Counted from the first letter of the stretch, positions 8,475 to 18,044 are shown. The stretch: 64,000 nucleotides of DNA from Jhaorihella thermophila (GCF_900108275.1 NZ_FNVD01000003.1:1-64000), one strand, 5' to 3'. Translations and numbers: made by a program. The notes: generated by a model not told the origin, from the letters alone.

Positions 8475-10043
8475 CTAATACCAGGCATCCGCCATCATCT
8501 CCTTGCGCTTCGCAATGAAGCCCTTCAGACCGTCATCGATTCCCTCGTCCAAAGCCGGCGCCTCATATTCGTCCAAGAGCTTTTTCCAACGTTTGTTCGC
8601 CCTCGTCGCCATGTCGCTTCCACCCTGCTCGTCCCAGGTCTCCCATGGCTGGTTGTCGTCCAGGGCGCTGTCCCAATACGCCGTCTGATAGTGACGCAGG
8701 GTGTGGGCGGTTGAGAACAGGTGCTGTCCCGGCCCAAGCTCCGCCAAGGCATCGAACCCCAGCGTATCCTCGCTCACGTCCAACCCGCGCATGTAGGCGT
8801 GCAACGCTCCGCACAAGTCGGTATCGATCACGAATTTCTCGTAGGACATGCTGAGCAACCCGTCCAGAAATCCCGCCGAATGCAGGATGTAGTTTGCCCC
8901 GCATTGGACCGCCGACATCATCGACATCAGCGCCTGACTCATCGCCTGCGCATCCGGCAGTTTGGAATTGGTGAAGTTCCCCGCGCAACGCAGCGGCAGG
9001 TTCAGCCGCCGCGCCAGTTGCCCCATTACCAGCGACCCCAGCGCCGCCTCGGGCGTGCCGAAGGTGGGCGAGCCGGACCGCAGCGACATGGTGGACTGGA
9101 ATGAGGCCAAAACCACCGGCGCGCCGGGCCGCACCAGTTGCGTCAGCGCACAGGAGGTCATGCTTTCTGCCAGACATTGCGCCACCGACCCCGCCATGGT
9201 CAGCGGCGACACCGCACCGCCCAGCAGGAACGGCAGGTGGATCGAACCCTGCCCGGCCGCGGCATAGGTGCGGATCCCCGCCGTGGTCACGCCATCCAGC
9301 ACAAGCGGCGATGTGGTGTTGAAATTGCCCATGATGACGCAGTTTTCGTCAACGAAATCCGCGCCGAACAGGATCCGACACATCTCGATCGAATCCGCGG
9401 CCCGCTCGGGCGCGGTGATCGATCCCAGAAAGGCCCGGTCGGAATAGCGGATATGCGCATAGACCATGTCGAGATGGCGCTTGTTCACGGGTATATCGGT
9501 CGGCTCGCAGATCGTACCGCCGGAATGATGCAGCCAAGGCGAGGACTGGCCGAGCTTCACGAAGTTCCGGAAGTCCTCAATCGTGCCATAGCGCCGCCCC
9601 CTGTCCAGGTCCATCACGAAGGGCGAGCCATAGGACGGCGCGAACACCACCGCGTCGCCGCCGATTTCGACCGAATTGGCCGGGTTGCGGGCGTGCTGGG
9701 TGAAACGCGAGGGTGCTGTCCTCAGGATTTCGCGGATCATGCCCGGCTCGAACCGGATGTTCCAGACATCCTTCGACAGCTCGCGCACTTCGCCGCCCGC
9801 CTCGCGAAACAGGCGAACGGTTTCCGCGTCTTCGCGGAACTCCATGCCGATCTCGGCCAGGATCCGGTCTGCGGTCTGCTCGATACGGACAAGGCTTTCC
9901 TCGTCCAGAAGATCATAGGTCGGAATGCGCCGGGTGATCCAGGGCACCCGCAGATGCGCGTTGGGTTCAGCCCCGCCGCCTGCCCCCGCTCCGCCGCGCC
10001 GCGCGCGTCGGCGCGCCGTCCGCTTCGCCTCTGCCGCCGTCAT
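8475..10043 (-). CDS. Trimethylamine methyltransferase (MttB) family protein, non-pyrrolysine
   Basis: A 522-residue MttB-superfamily protein. After a basic, glycine-rich N-terminus it has the family features RILAEIGMEF near residue 85, the conserved FAPSYGSPFV segment, a long barrel, and the FGTPEAALGSLVMGQLARR region. No in-frame amber codon interrupts it, so it belongs to the non-pyrrolysine branch, in which a known member demethylates glycine betaine and passes the methyl to a corrinoid protein. No corrinoid protein or activator gene is in the window. Start ATG 10043 has a strong AGGGAGGA 7 nt upstream. It is first gene of the minus-strand operon and is divergent from a TetR gene. The methylated substrate is unknown. 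Confidence 0.85.
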   Translation of the reverse strand: MTAAEAKRTARRRARRGGAGAGGGAEPNAHLRVPWITRRIPTYDLLDEESLVRIEQTADRILAEIGMEFREDAETVRLFREAGGEVRELSKDVWNIRFEPGMIREILRTAPSRFTQHARNPANSVEIGGDAVVFAPSYGSPFVMDLDRGRRYGTIEDFRNFVKLGQSSPWLHHSGGTICEPTDIPVNKRHLDMVYAHIRYSDRAFLGSITAPERAADSIEMCRILFGADFVDENCVIMGNFNTTSPLVLDGVTTAGIRTYAAAGQGSIHLPFLLGGAVSPLTMAGSVAQCLAESMTSCALTQLVRPGAPVVLASFQSTMSLRSGSPTFGTPEAALGSLVMGQLARRLNLPLRCAGNFTNSKLPDAQAMSQALMSMMSAVQCGANYILHSAGFLDGLLSMSYEKFVIDTDLCGALHAYMRGLDVSEDTLGFDALAELGPGQHLFSTAHTLRHYQTAYWDSALDDNQPWETWDEQGGSDMATRANKRWKKLLDEYEAPALDEGIDDGLKGFIAKRKEMMADAWY

Positions 10044-10071
10044 TGCCGATCCTCCCTGCGCGAGTCATGTT

Positions 10072-10112
10072 ACTTGACATATCTGTCCGGCAACAAGACG
10101 CTTATGTCAAGT
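10072..10112. promoter_or_regulatory. Inverted repeat, probable operator of the divergent TetR regulator
   Basis: The divergent MttB/TetR gap holds a perfect 10-bp inverted repeat: ACTTGACATA at 10072-10081 and TATGTCAAGT at 10103-10112, with 21 bp between. Each arm contains TTGACA facing inward, so the arms may also serve as -35 elements of the two promoters. TetR proteins commonly bind such symmetrical sites in their own divergent region; that this one does is inference. Confidence 0.5.
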
Positions 10113-10150
10113 TTCTTGCGACCCGTCGGCCCGGCTGATATGGAGCAACC

Positions 10151-10780
10151 ATGAACATCGAGATCTCACAACGTCAGCGCGGATCCGAAGAGACGTGGCT
10201 GGACGCCGCCTATGAGTTGCTGACCGAATCGGGCGTCGAAGCGGTGAAGATCATGCCGCTGGCGCGCCGGCTGGGGCTGTCGCGCACCGGTTTCTACTGG
10301 CATTTCAAGGATCGCGAGGCGCTTCTGGAAGCGATGGTCCGCCGCTGGGAGGACAAGAACACCGGCAATCTCGTGGCGCGCACCGAAGCCTATGCCGAGA
10401 ACATCTGCGAGGCGATGTTCAACCTGTTCGACTGCTGGCTGGATGACGATCTGTTCGATGCGCGGCTGGATCTTGCGATCCGCAACTGGGCGCGCAACGA
10501 CCCGGCCCTGCAAACGCGGCTGGATGCCGCCGACGGCCGGCGCAAGGCCGCGATCATGGCGATGTTCACCCGCTTCGGCTATGGGCGGGAGGAGGCCGAG
10601 GTGCGGACCATGACGGTGATCTACACGCAGATCGGCTATATCTCGATGCAAGTGAGCGAAGACCGCGCGGCGCGGATCGCGCGGATGCCGGCCTATGTCG
10701 AGGTGTTTACCGGCGTGAAACCGTCAGAGCGCGACGTGCTGCGGTTCATGGCTCGCCACGACGCGGATCACGGGATCTGA
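10151..10780 (+). CDS. TetR-family transcriptional regulator
   Basis: A 209-residue regulator with an N-terminal TetR helix-turn-helix: AYELLTESGVEAVKIMPLAR followed by LGLSRTGFYWHFKDREALLE (residues 20-62), then an all-helical ligand domain. It starts 107 bp from the divergent MttB-like gene, with a perfect inverted repeat between them, and ends 4 bp before the convergent queF stop. It most likely represses the MttB/OYE operon and itself, and responds to the methylated substrate or an intermediate. The target and ligand are inferred from position. Confidence 0.9.
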   Translation: MNIEISQRQRGSEETWLDAAYELLTESGVEAVKIMPLARRLGLSRTGFYWHFKDREALLEAMVRRWEDKNTGNLVARTEAYAENICEAMFNLFDCWLDDDLFDARLDLAIRNWARNDPALQTRLDAADGRRKAAIMAMFTRFGYGREEAEVRTMTVIYTQIGYISMQVSEDRAARIARMPAYVEVFTGVKPSERDVLRFMARHDADHGI

Positions 10781-10784
10781 GGCG

Positions 10785-11249
10785 TCAGCCGCGCCCGCGA
10801 TAGGGCGCAACACCCTGATCGGGGATCCACACGCCTTCCGGCGGCTCGCCCGTCTGCCAGAACACGTCGATCGGGATGCCGCCGCGCGGATACCAGTAGG
10901 CACCGATACGCAGCCATTTCGGGTCCAGCAGATCGACCAGCCGCTTGCCAATGTCGATCGAACAGTCCTCGTGAAACGCGCCGTGGTTGCGGAAGGAATG
11001 CAGGTAGAGCTTGAGGCTCTTGCTTTCTACCAGCCAGTCGCCGGGGATGTAGTCGATCACGATATGCGCGAAATCAGGCTGGCCGGTCATCGGGCAGATC
11101 GAGGTGAATTCGGGCGCGGTAAAGCGCACGACGTAATCGGTGCCCGCATGGGACGCGGGCACCTTTTCCAGAACGGCCTCTTCGGGGCTGGCGGGGGCGT
11201 CCACCTTGGCGCCCAGCTGGGTCAGCCCCGATACATCCGTTTTCGGCAT
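10785..11249 (-). CDS. queF: NADPH-dependent 7-cyano-7-deazaguanine reductase
   Basis: Reduces preQ0 to preQ1 in queuosine tRNA modification, using two NADPH. This is the short, unimodular QueF type (154 residues). The catalytic cysteine is C52 in [12 protein letters not shown], with D59 beside it, and the QueF signature follows as [20 protein letters not shown] (E75 onward), which binds NADPH and substrate. It starts 10 bp after the metK stop on the same strand, so it may share the metK transcript and its riboswitch. Confidence 0.96.
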   Translation of the reverse strand: MPKTDVSGLTQLGAKVDAPASPEEAVLEKVPASHAGTDYVVRFTAPEFTSICPMTGQPDFAHIVIDYIPGDWLVESKSLKLYLHSFRNHGAFHEDCSIDIGKRLVDLLDPKWLRIGAYWYPRGGIPIDVFWQTGEPPEGVWIPDQGVAPYRGRG

Positions 11250-11259
11250 GAATTTCCCC

Positions 11260-12426
11260 TCAGACCGCTTTCTTCAGCGCCTCGACCAGATCGGTCCTTT
11301 CCCAGCTGAACCCGCCTTCGGCATCGGGTTCACGGCCGAAATGGCCATAGGCCGCGGTGCGCTGATAGATCGGCCGGTTCAGTTGCAGATGCTCGCGAAT
11401 CCCGCGCGGGGACAGGTCGATGACCTGGCTCACGGCCTTTTCAATCTCGGCATCGGGGATCTCGCCGGTGCCGTGAGTGTCCACATAGATCGACAGCGGC
11501 TTGGAGACGCCGATGGCATAGCTCAGCTGCAGCGTGCAGCGTTCGGCCAGGCCAGCGGCGACGATGTTCTTGGCAACATAGCGCGCGGCATAGGCAGCCG
11601 AGCGGTCCACCTTGGTCGGATCCTTGCCCGAGAACGCCCCGCCCCCGTGCGGGGCCGCGCCGCCATAGGTGTCAACGATGATCTTGCGCCCGGTCAGACC
11701 GGCGTCGCCGTCAGGCCCGCCGATCACGAACTTGCCGGTGGGGTTGACGTGCCATTCGGTTTCCTCGGTCAGCCAGCCTTCGGGCAGCACCTCGCGGACA
11801 TAGGGCGCGACGATTTCGCGGATGTCGTCGCTGGTGAGGTTTTCATCCAGATGCTGGGTGGACAGCACCAGAGAACTGACGCCCACGGGCCGACCGTCGC
11901 GGTAGATCACCGACAGCTGCGATTTCGCGTCCGGACCCAGGGCCGGGGCGGCGCCGCTTTTGCGGACCTCGGCCAGGCGGCGCAGAATCGCGTGGGCATA
12001 CTGGATCGGCGCCGGCATCAGCGCAGGCGTTTCGTTGGTGGCATAGCCGAACATGATGCCCTGGTCGCCGGCGCCCTCGTCCTTGTTGTCGGCGGCATCC
12101 ACGCCCTGGGCGATGTCGGCGCTCTGGGCGTGCAGATAGCTATCCACCTGCATGTTCGCCCAGTGAAAGCCCATCTGTTCATAACCGATGTCGCGCACGC
12201 ATTCGCGGGCGATCTCCTCAACCCGCTCGATCACGCTGGCCGGGCCGCGCACTTCGCCGCCGATCACGACGCGATCGGTGGTGGCAAGCGTTTCGCAGGC
12301 AACGCGCGCATGGGGGTCTTCGCTCAGAAACGCGTCCAGGACGGCGTCGGAGATGCGGTCACAGACCTTGTCGGGGTGGCCTTCAGACACGGATTCCGAA
12401 GTGAAGACATAGTTCTTGCGGGTCAT
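11260..12426 (-). CDS. metK: S-adenosylmethionine synthetase
   Basis: Makes SAM from methionine and ATP in the cytoplasm. The 388-residue protein opens with the family motif [20 protein letters not shown], contains the [16 protein letters not shown] signature and the [19 protein letters not shown] loop near residue 260 that binds phosphates, and ends at the usual position. Start ATG 12426 follows GGAG at the expected spacing; a longer in-frame start at 12486 would run through a conserved riboswitch and is rejected. That riboswitch lets SAM or SAH turn off its own translation. queF follows 10 bp downstream. Confidence 0.97.
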   Translation of the reverse strand: MTRKNYVFTSESVSEGHPDKVCDRISDAVLDAFLSEDPHARVACETLATTDRVVIGGEVRGPASVIERVEEIARECVRDIGYEQMGFHWANMQVDSYLHAQSADIAQGVDAADNKDEGAGDQGIMFGYATNETPALMPAPIQYAHAILRRLAEVRKSGAAPALGPDAKSQLSVIYRDGRPVGVSSLVLSTQHLDENLTSDDIREIVAPYVREVLPEGWLTEETEWHVNPTGKFVIGGPDGDAGLTGRKIIVDTYGGAAPHGGGAFSGKDPTKVDRSAAYAARYVAKNIVAAGLAERCTLQLSYAIGVSKPLSIYVDTHGTGEIPDAEIEKAVSQVIDLSPRGIREHLQLNRPIYQRTAAYGHFGREPDAEGGFSWERTDLVEALKKAV

Positions 12427-12432
12427 GAAAGG

Positions 12433-12481
12433 TGCTCCATTGAGTTTTGTCCCCCGCCACGCCAGGAAGCCGTTGTGACGG
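12433..12481 (-). promoter_or_regulatory. SAM/SAH riboswitch in the metK leader
   Basis: Directly before metK the minus strand carries the core of the SAM/SAH riboswitch: CACAACGGCTTCCTGGCGTG (12459-12478), then a spacer, then AATGGAGCA ending 7 nt before the ATG. The P1 stem pairs CCGTCAC (12475-12481) with GTGGCGG (12454-12460) with one G-U pair. The GGAG that ends the element is the metK Shine-Dalgarno site, so ligand binding should hide it and block translation. This class is known from Rhodobacterales metK leaders. Confidence 0.88.
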
Positions 12482-12523
12482 GTCAAACGCCCAGTTAAGG
12501 AACCGCCGCCCGGCGGTCAATTG

Positions 12524-14038
12524 TTATTTTCGCCGCGCATGACGGAACTGTTGCAAAAGCATGACCCCGATCATTGCCGTCAGCATCACCGCCAGCGCCG
12601 TCCAATCGCCGGTCCGGGCATAGAGCGTCGGCGGCAGCGGCGCGGGGAGCGCGGCGTCCAGATATCCCGCCCGCCCGAGCGCCAGGCTGGCCGTGATCCG
12701 CCCCAGCGGGTCGATCATCGCCGAGATGCCGGTATTGGCCACGCGCACCATTGGCAGGCCCTGTTCGATCGCGCGCATCCGCGCCTGCGCCAGATGCTGC
12801 CAGGGGCCGGAGTTGGTCCCGAACCAGCCGTCATTGGTGACCTGCAACAGGAAATCCGGCCGCTCCGGCGCGGCTTGCACGTCCTGGGCAAACACGGCCT
12901 CGTAACAGATCAGCGGCAGCGCGGTTCCCAACGCGCCGATCCGCAGCAGGCGCGGGCCGGGACCGGCGCTGTAGCCGTTGCCCAACTGCGCGGCCAGCCC
13001 GCGCAACCCGAACCGCGCCGCCAGATCGCCAAAGGGCACATATTCCCCGAACGGCACGAGGTGATGCTTGTCGTAAACGCCTGCCACCGCCCCGGTTTCG
13101 TCCAGCACCGCCAGAGAATTGTAGAACCGTGCGCCTTCGGTTCGCTGGATGCCCACTGCGACCGGCACGCCGCGGGCCGCCCGCGCGATCGCCTCGAAGG
13201 CGGGGCCCGCCTCCTCCAGCAACACCGGCACCGCGCTTTCGGGCCAGACGATCAGATCGGGGCGTGGCGCGGCGGCGGTATAGTCGAGCTGGCGGCGGAA
13301 AAAGACCGGAATCCATTCGGGATCCCACTTGCGATCCTGCCGCGCATTTGGCTGGACCAGACGGACGGTCTTGTCCGTGGTCACAGGCTCGGGCCGCGCC
13401 CCGGCCACCGCGAGCGCCCCCAGCGCCAACCCCAGGGCCGGGCACAGGCCGAAAATGACGGCACGGGCCCCGCGTCGCAGCGCGACGGCATGGCCCATGG
13501 CCAGACCCACTACCAGCGTCGCGAGCCCCAGCCCGTGCGGGCCGATCCAGGCCAGAAGCTGCGCGACGGGCGTGTCCACCCAGACCTGCGCCAGCCCCGC
13601 CCAGGGAAAGCCGGTGAAGAGATAGGCCCGCGCGAGTTCGGCCAGGCCCAGCGCGACCGCCAGCAGCCAGAGCCGCCCGCCGGCTGTGCGCCCGAACCGA
13701 TGCGCGCCCCAAAAGGCCGCACTCCAGAACAGCGCCAGCCCCCCGGCCATCAGCCCCAGCGCAAAGGGCGCCATCCAGGCGTATCTGTCGGGATCGACGA
13801 AAAACGGCTCGACAAGCCAGGTCAGCGCGCGCAGGAAATAGCCCGCGCCAAAGGCCCACCCCAACATCGCGGCTTGCCACGGGGTCGCCGCCGCCGTCAG
13901 CAGCGCGGGCAGCACCGCCAGCCCCAGCAGGGTCAGGGGCCACGCCCCCCAGGGCGCAAGCCCCAGCGCGGCCACCGCGCCGATCACCGCCGCCAGCGCC
14001 AAGCGAAGCCACAACGGGCGCGCTTCGAATGCAATCAT
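12524..14038 (-). CDS. lnt: Apolipoprotein N-acyltransferase
   Basis: Transfers a third acyl chain to the N-terminal cysteine of lipoproteins in the inner membrane. The 504-residue protein has an N-terminal half of about seven membrane helices (residues 10-215), a periplasmic nitrilase-like domain, and a last C-terminal helix near 480. The catalytic triad is complete: E267 in VWPESAV, K324 in YDKHHLVPFGEY and C378 in LICYE. Its start overlaps the stop of the CorC-like gene by 4 nt (14035-14038), and ybeY lies just upstream; the order ybeY-corC-lnt is the common bacterial arrangement. Confidence 0.96.
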   Translation of the reverse strand: MIAFEARPLWLRLALAAVIGAVAALGLAPWGAWPLTLLGLAVLPALLTAAATPWQAAMLGWAFGAGYFLRALTWLVEPFFVDPDRYAWMAPFALGLMAGGLALFWSAAFWGAHRFGRTAGGRLWLLAVALGLAELARAYLFTGFPWAGLAQVWVDTPVAQLLAWIGPHGLGLATLVVGLAMGHAVALRRGARAVIFGLCPALGLALGALAVAGARPEPVTTDKTVRLVQPNARQDRKWDPEWIPVFFRRQLDYTAAAPRPDLIVWPESAVPVLLEEAGPAFEAIARAARGVPVAVGIQRTEGARFYNSLAVLDETGAVAGVYDKHHLVPFGEYVPFGDLAARFGLRGLAAQLGNGYSAGPGPRLLRIGALGTALPLICYEAVFAQDVQAAPERPDFLLQVTNDGWFGTNSGPWQHLAQARMRAIEQGLPMVRVANTGISAMIDPLGRITASLALGRAGYLDAALPAPLPPTLYARTGDWTALAVMLTAMIGVMLLQQFRHARRK

Positions 14039-14937
14039 GCAGCCTGCGGCAGACGCACCCGCAGCCGCTTGATGCGGCGGGGATCGGCGTCCATCACTTC
14101 GAACTCGGTGCCGTCGGGATGCACGATCACCTCGCCCCGCGCGGGCACCCGCCCCGACAGCATGAAGACCAGCCCGCCCAGCGTGTCGATCTCTTCCTCG
14201 TCCACGTCGTCATGCGCGGTCAGCGACCGTCCGATTTCGGCCTCGAACCCGTCCAGCGGCGCGCGGGCGTCGGCGACATAGCAGCCGGGCTTTTCCTGCA
14301 CCCAGGGCGTGTCTTCCTCGGTGTCGTGTTCGTCCTCGATCTCGCCAACCACCTGTTCGATCAGATCTTCGATCGTCACCAGCCCGTCCACGCCGCCATA
14401 TTCGTCAATCACCAGCGCCATGTGCCGCCGTTCCGCCTGCATCTTGGCCAGCAACACGCCGATCGGCATCGACGGCGGCACGAAAAGCAGCGGCCGCAGC
14501 ATCGAACGCAGGTCGAAATCCGCGTTGTCGCAGTTGAACCCGTGGGTCAGCGCCAGGTCCTTGAGGTGAACAAAGCCCAGGGGCGAATCGAGCGTTCCGT
14601 CATATACCGGTATCCGCGTAAAGCCGCTTTCGCGGAACACCTGAACCAGATCGTCCAGCCCGATGGTGACGGGCACGGCGACGATTTCCGCAGTGGGCAC
14701 GGCCACGTCCTCGACCCGCATCCGCCGAAGGTTGATCATCCCCCGCGGCGGCGCGGTAGACGGGCCGGGCTGCCCGTTCAGCTTGTCATTGTCACTGTCC
14801 GATGGTGTCAGGGCCTCGAAGAGGCGCCCGAAAAATCCGGGCCTTTCGCCTGTCTGTGGCTCAGCGGCATCCCGCTGGCCGGTTTCGCCGAAGCGCGCGC
14901 CTTGCGCCGCGCCAGGACTTCCGTCTGATCCGTCCAT
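14035..14937 (-). CDS. CorC/HlyC-type CBS-domain protein
   Basis: A 300-residue cytoplasmic protein with two CBS domains (starting about VAVPTAEIVAVP and MLRPLLFVPPSMPIGVLL, with ALVIDEYGGVDGLVTIEDLI at the end of the pair) and a C-terminal CorC_HlyC domain ending in DADPRRIKRLRV. It lacks a membrane DUF21 domain, so it is the soluble CorC type often linked to magnesium/cobalt efflux. The start ATG 14937 is preferred over upstream in-frame ATGs at 14991 and 15009 because it leaves a 22-bp gap after ybeY and has AGGAAC before it. It sits between ybeY and lnt. Confidence 0.9.
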   Translation of the reverse strand: MDGSDGSPGAAQGARFGETGQRDAAEPQTGERPGFFGRLFEALTPSDSDNDKLNGQPGPSTAPPRGMINLRRMRVEDVAVPTAEIVAVPVTIGLDDLVQVFRESGFTRIPVYDGTLDSPLGFVHLKDLALTHGFNCDNADFDLRSMLRPLLFVPPSMPIGVLLAKMQAERRHMALVIDEYGGVDGLVTIEDLIEQVVGEIEDEHDTEEDTPWVQEKPGCYVADARAPLDGFEAEIGRSLTAHDDVDEEEIDTLGGLVFMLSGRVPARGEVIVHPDGTEFEVMDADPRRIKRLRVRLPQAA

Positions 14938-14959
14938 TGTTCCTGTCCGAAACGGGCCG

Positions 14960-15472
14960 TCATGGCCCCTCTGTATCCATATATGGGTCATCGATACCCA
15001 TTCTGCCAAGTATGCGCGTCTCCAGACCCTCCATCAGGGTGGCATCCGCGTCACGGATGTGGTCATAGCCCAGCAGGTGCAAAAGACCGTGAACGATCAG
15101 GTGGGTGACGTGATCCTCGATCGGTTTGCCGGCGGCACGGGCCTCGCGTTCGCAGGTGTCCCATGAGATCGCAATGTCGCCCAGTTCCACCTCGCCGGCA
15201 AAGTCCGGCTCCGGCCGGCGCGGGGTGCCTCCCGGCGCATCCGCCGCAAGACCCTGCGCCGGCCAGCTCAGCACGTTGGTGGGGCCCGGCTTCTCGCGAA
15301 ACTGGGCATTCAGCGCGGCGATGCGCGCGTCGTCACAGCCCAGCAGGCTGATTTCACAACCCTCCGGGTCCAGGCCCAACTCACGCAGCGCCACGTCCGC
15401 GGCCCTCTCGGCCAGGGCCGACAGGTCCAGCGCCGCCCAGCGGTCGTCTTCGACTGAGATTTCCAAGCTCAT
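14960..15472 (-). CDS. ybeY: Endoribonuclease YbeY (rRNA maturation factor)
   Basis: A metal-dependent RNase that matures the 3' end of 16S rRNA and takes part in ribosome quality control. The 170-residue protein carries the zinc motif HGLLHLLGYDH with H128, H132 and H138, and the NVLSWP strand near residue 66 typical of the family. It is slightly longer than E. coli YbeY because of a proline-rich insertion at about residues 72-92. It lies immediately upstream of corC and lnt on the same strand. Confidence 0.95.
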   Translation of the reverse strand: MSLEISVEDDRWAALDLSALAERAADVALRELGLDPEGCEISLLGCDDARIAALNAQFREKPGPTNVLSWPAQGLAADAPGGTPRRPEPDFAGEVELGDIAISWDTCEREARAAGKPIEDHVTHLIVHGLLHLLGYDHIRDADATLMEGLETRILGRMGIDDPYMDTEGP

Positions 15473-15556
15473 CGCGGCCTTTCAAACGAAATTGCCCGCC
15501 CCGTCAAGCCGAACGCGCCTATCGCCGCCCCCGCAGAATCTGCCTCAGCGCCTAGG

Positions 15557-15999
15557 TCATCTCGGCGGCTCTTCCGGCGTCAGCCGCGCGTGCCCACCTG
15601 CCAGGAACGGCCCCACGGCACGCCCCGAATAGCGGCCTTGAAGCACACCATCGCGCTCCATCAGGTTCAGTCTGGCGAAGCCATACGCCCTGTCATGACA
15701 TGTGCGGCAACGGTCGCGGAAGGTGGCATCCGACCGGATCTGGGCGGCGAACATCTCCAGCAGGCCCAAGATCTCCTCGTGCGGCAGTCCGCCCGCATGG
15801 CGGGCCAGAAAGGGGGACGAGATCCCGGCCCGACCGCCCCCTGACACCCTCGGGCCCAACCGCGAGCCTTTCGCGCGCGAAATCGCCCGAATGACCGTGG
15901 CAGCTGCTGCAACGGCTTTCGAACAGGGCATGGTAATCCGTCGCCTGCGCCGCCCCCGCCAGTATCATCAGACAGGCAACCCAGGCGGCAAGGGCTCCG

Positions 16000-16025
<26 letters not shown>
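15557..16025 (-). pseudogene. Dihaem cytochrome c-like protein with a frameshift
   Basis: Two overlapping minus frames together make one plausible protein. The first (from ATG 16025) has a signal-type helix AAWVACLMILAGAAQA and a haem site CSSCH (in FESRCSSCHGHSGDF). The second, ending at 15557, has a helix region EEILGLLEMFAAQI and a second haem site CRTCH. The join falls in a run of five G (plus strand) at 15812-15816: removing one G makes the reading run GRDLVPFLARHAGG without a break. So the gene is either truly inactivated by a one-base insertion or carries a homopolymer sequencing error. Its first codons overlap the 3' end of phoH by about 25 bp. As a periplasmic electron carrier its partner is unknown. 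Confidence 0.6.
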
Positions 16026-17016
<991 letters not shown>

Positions 17017-17107
17017 TCCGCTCTCCTTTTTTGGTGTTTCAGGAAAAAGGTGCCAACTCGGCCGCCCCCGTTCAAGGCGAAGCGGCCGGATTTCACGTGA
17101 TTGAAAC

Positions 17108-17141
17108 AAAAAATGGCCGCTCCGTGACCGGAACGACCATT
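17108..17141 (-). terminator. Rho-independent terminator after the lipoprotein/OmpA genes
   Basis: On the minus strand a 13-bp stem (arms 17129-17141 and 17112-17124, two G-U pairs) with a four-base loop is followed by six T residues. It lies 24 bp past the stop of the small lipoprotein gene and upstream of phoH, so it should end the OmpA/lipoprotein transcript. Confidence 0.85.
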
Positions 17142-17164
17142 GCGTGACAGGATCGGATCAGACA

Positions 17165-17464
17165 TCAGAGCACGTCGTCGATCGTGTCCCCCTTCTTGAA
17201 GGGGCCGACCGCATAGCCCGGCGGCGCCACACCCGAGCAGACCGGCTTGCCGCTCCGGTCGAGCCGCTGCGAAAGGTAGCCTTCGACACCGTCGTCGATG
17301 ATCCAGTGATCGCAGCCGGTGGGATCAACCCAGATCCCCGCCTGCAGATCGCTCAGATCGTGCTTGTCGAAAAAGTTGTAGTCCACGGTCTTGTCGACGC
17401 GTTGGTCGCACCCTGCCAATATGCCCGCAGTCAGGAGAAGGGCGACCTTGATCGAAGTTTTCAT
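17165..17464 (-). CDS. Small lipoprotein with a WVDPxGC module
   Basis: A 99-residue protein with a lipoprotein signal peptide: MKTSIKVALLLTAGILAGC, with lipobox LAGC and the modified cysteine at residue 19. The mature part carries the sequence IWVDPTGCDHWIIDDGVEGY followed by RSGKPVC. The same module, with the same spacing, occurs in the N-terminal part of the OmpA-family protein encoded 13 bp upstream, so the two share a domain. It contains paired cysteines that may form a disulfide. No function is known to me for this module; an envelope location, possibly partnering the OmpA protein, is inferred. Confidence 0.8.
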   Translation of the reverse strand: MKTSIKVALLLTAGILAGCDQRVDKTVDYNFFDKHDLSDLQAGIWVDPTGCDHWIIDDGVEGYLSQRLDRSGKPVCSGVAPPGYAVGPFKKGDTIDDVL

Positions 17465-17477
17465 GTCCCGTCCTCCC

Positions 17478-18044
17478 TCACTTCACGCAGATGATTTCGA
17501 CACGGCGGTTCTGCGCCATATGTTCGGGGGTGTCGTTTGGCACACGCGGCTTGCTTTCGCCAAACCCCTTGACCTCGTAGACCGCGGCTCCGACGCTCCT
17601 GGCCACGCGGGCCACGGCATTGGCGCGATTCTGCGACAGACGCCGGTTGTAGGCGTCCGAGGCGCGGCTGTCGGTGTGGCCGTGAATCATGTAGCCCTTG
17701 GCCCCGGTCGTGCGGAAGAATTCGCGCAGCTTCTTCTGCCCGGCGGCGCTGATCCGATAGCTGTCGGTGGCAAAGAACTGATCCGTCGGCAGCGTGCCGC
17801 ACATGTTGACCGTTCGGCAGACCGGCTTGCCGTCGCGGGTGACATGCGGCGTCATATAGCCTTCGGCGCCGTCGTCCATCACCCAGTGCTCACAGCCGTC
17901 GGGGTCAACCCAGATCGTCGGCATATAGCGTTCGCCCACGACCTTTTTCTGTTGACTGCCCTGCGCGGCGGCACTGGACGCGGCCGCCGCGACAGCGATC
18001 GCGCACAGCGCCGCAGTGCCTCTTTTCAAATTGATTTCAAACAC
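17478..18044 (-). CDS. OmpA-family peptidoglycan-binding envelope protein
   Basis: A 188-residue secreted protein. It has a Sec signal peptide (cleavage expected after ASSAAAQ), an N-terminal module IWVDPDGCEHWVMDDGAEGY then RDGKPVC, and a C-terminal OmpA/MotB domain from about residue 85. That domain has the peptidoglycan-binding signature GYMIHGHTDSRASDAYN followed by LSQNRANAVARV, including the TD and R residues that bind diaminopimelate. There is no beta-barrel, so this is a periplasmic or outer-membrane-attached anchor rather than a porin. It precedes a lipoprotein gene with the same N-terminal module, and a terminator ends the pair. Confidence 0.88.
   Translation of the reverse strand: MFEINLKRGTAALCAIAVAAAASSAAAQGSQQKKVVGERYMPTIWVDPDGCEHWVMDDGAEGYMTPHVTRDGKPVCRTVNMCGTLPTDQFFATDSYRISAAGQKKLREFFRTTGAKGYMIHGHTDSRASDAYNRRLSQNRANAVARVARSVGAAVYEVKGFGESKPRVPNDTPEHMAQNRRVEIICVK

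Noticed and set aside
8475-10043. Possible pyrrolysine-type MttB with an in-frame amber codon
   Set aside because: The gene is open from start to stop with no TAG interruption, and no pyl genes are present, so it belongs to the non-pyrrolysine branch.
12427-12486. Longer metK start at 12486
   Set aside because: The extension reads through the conserved riboswitch core and would abolish the ribosome-site masking that the element is known for.
12501-12519. GC hairpin between lnt and metK as a terminator
   Set aside because: The stem is short and neither strand shows a T-tract after it.
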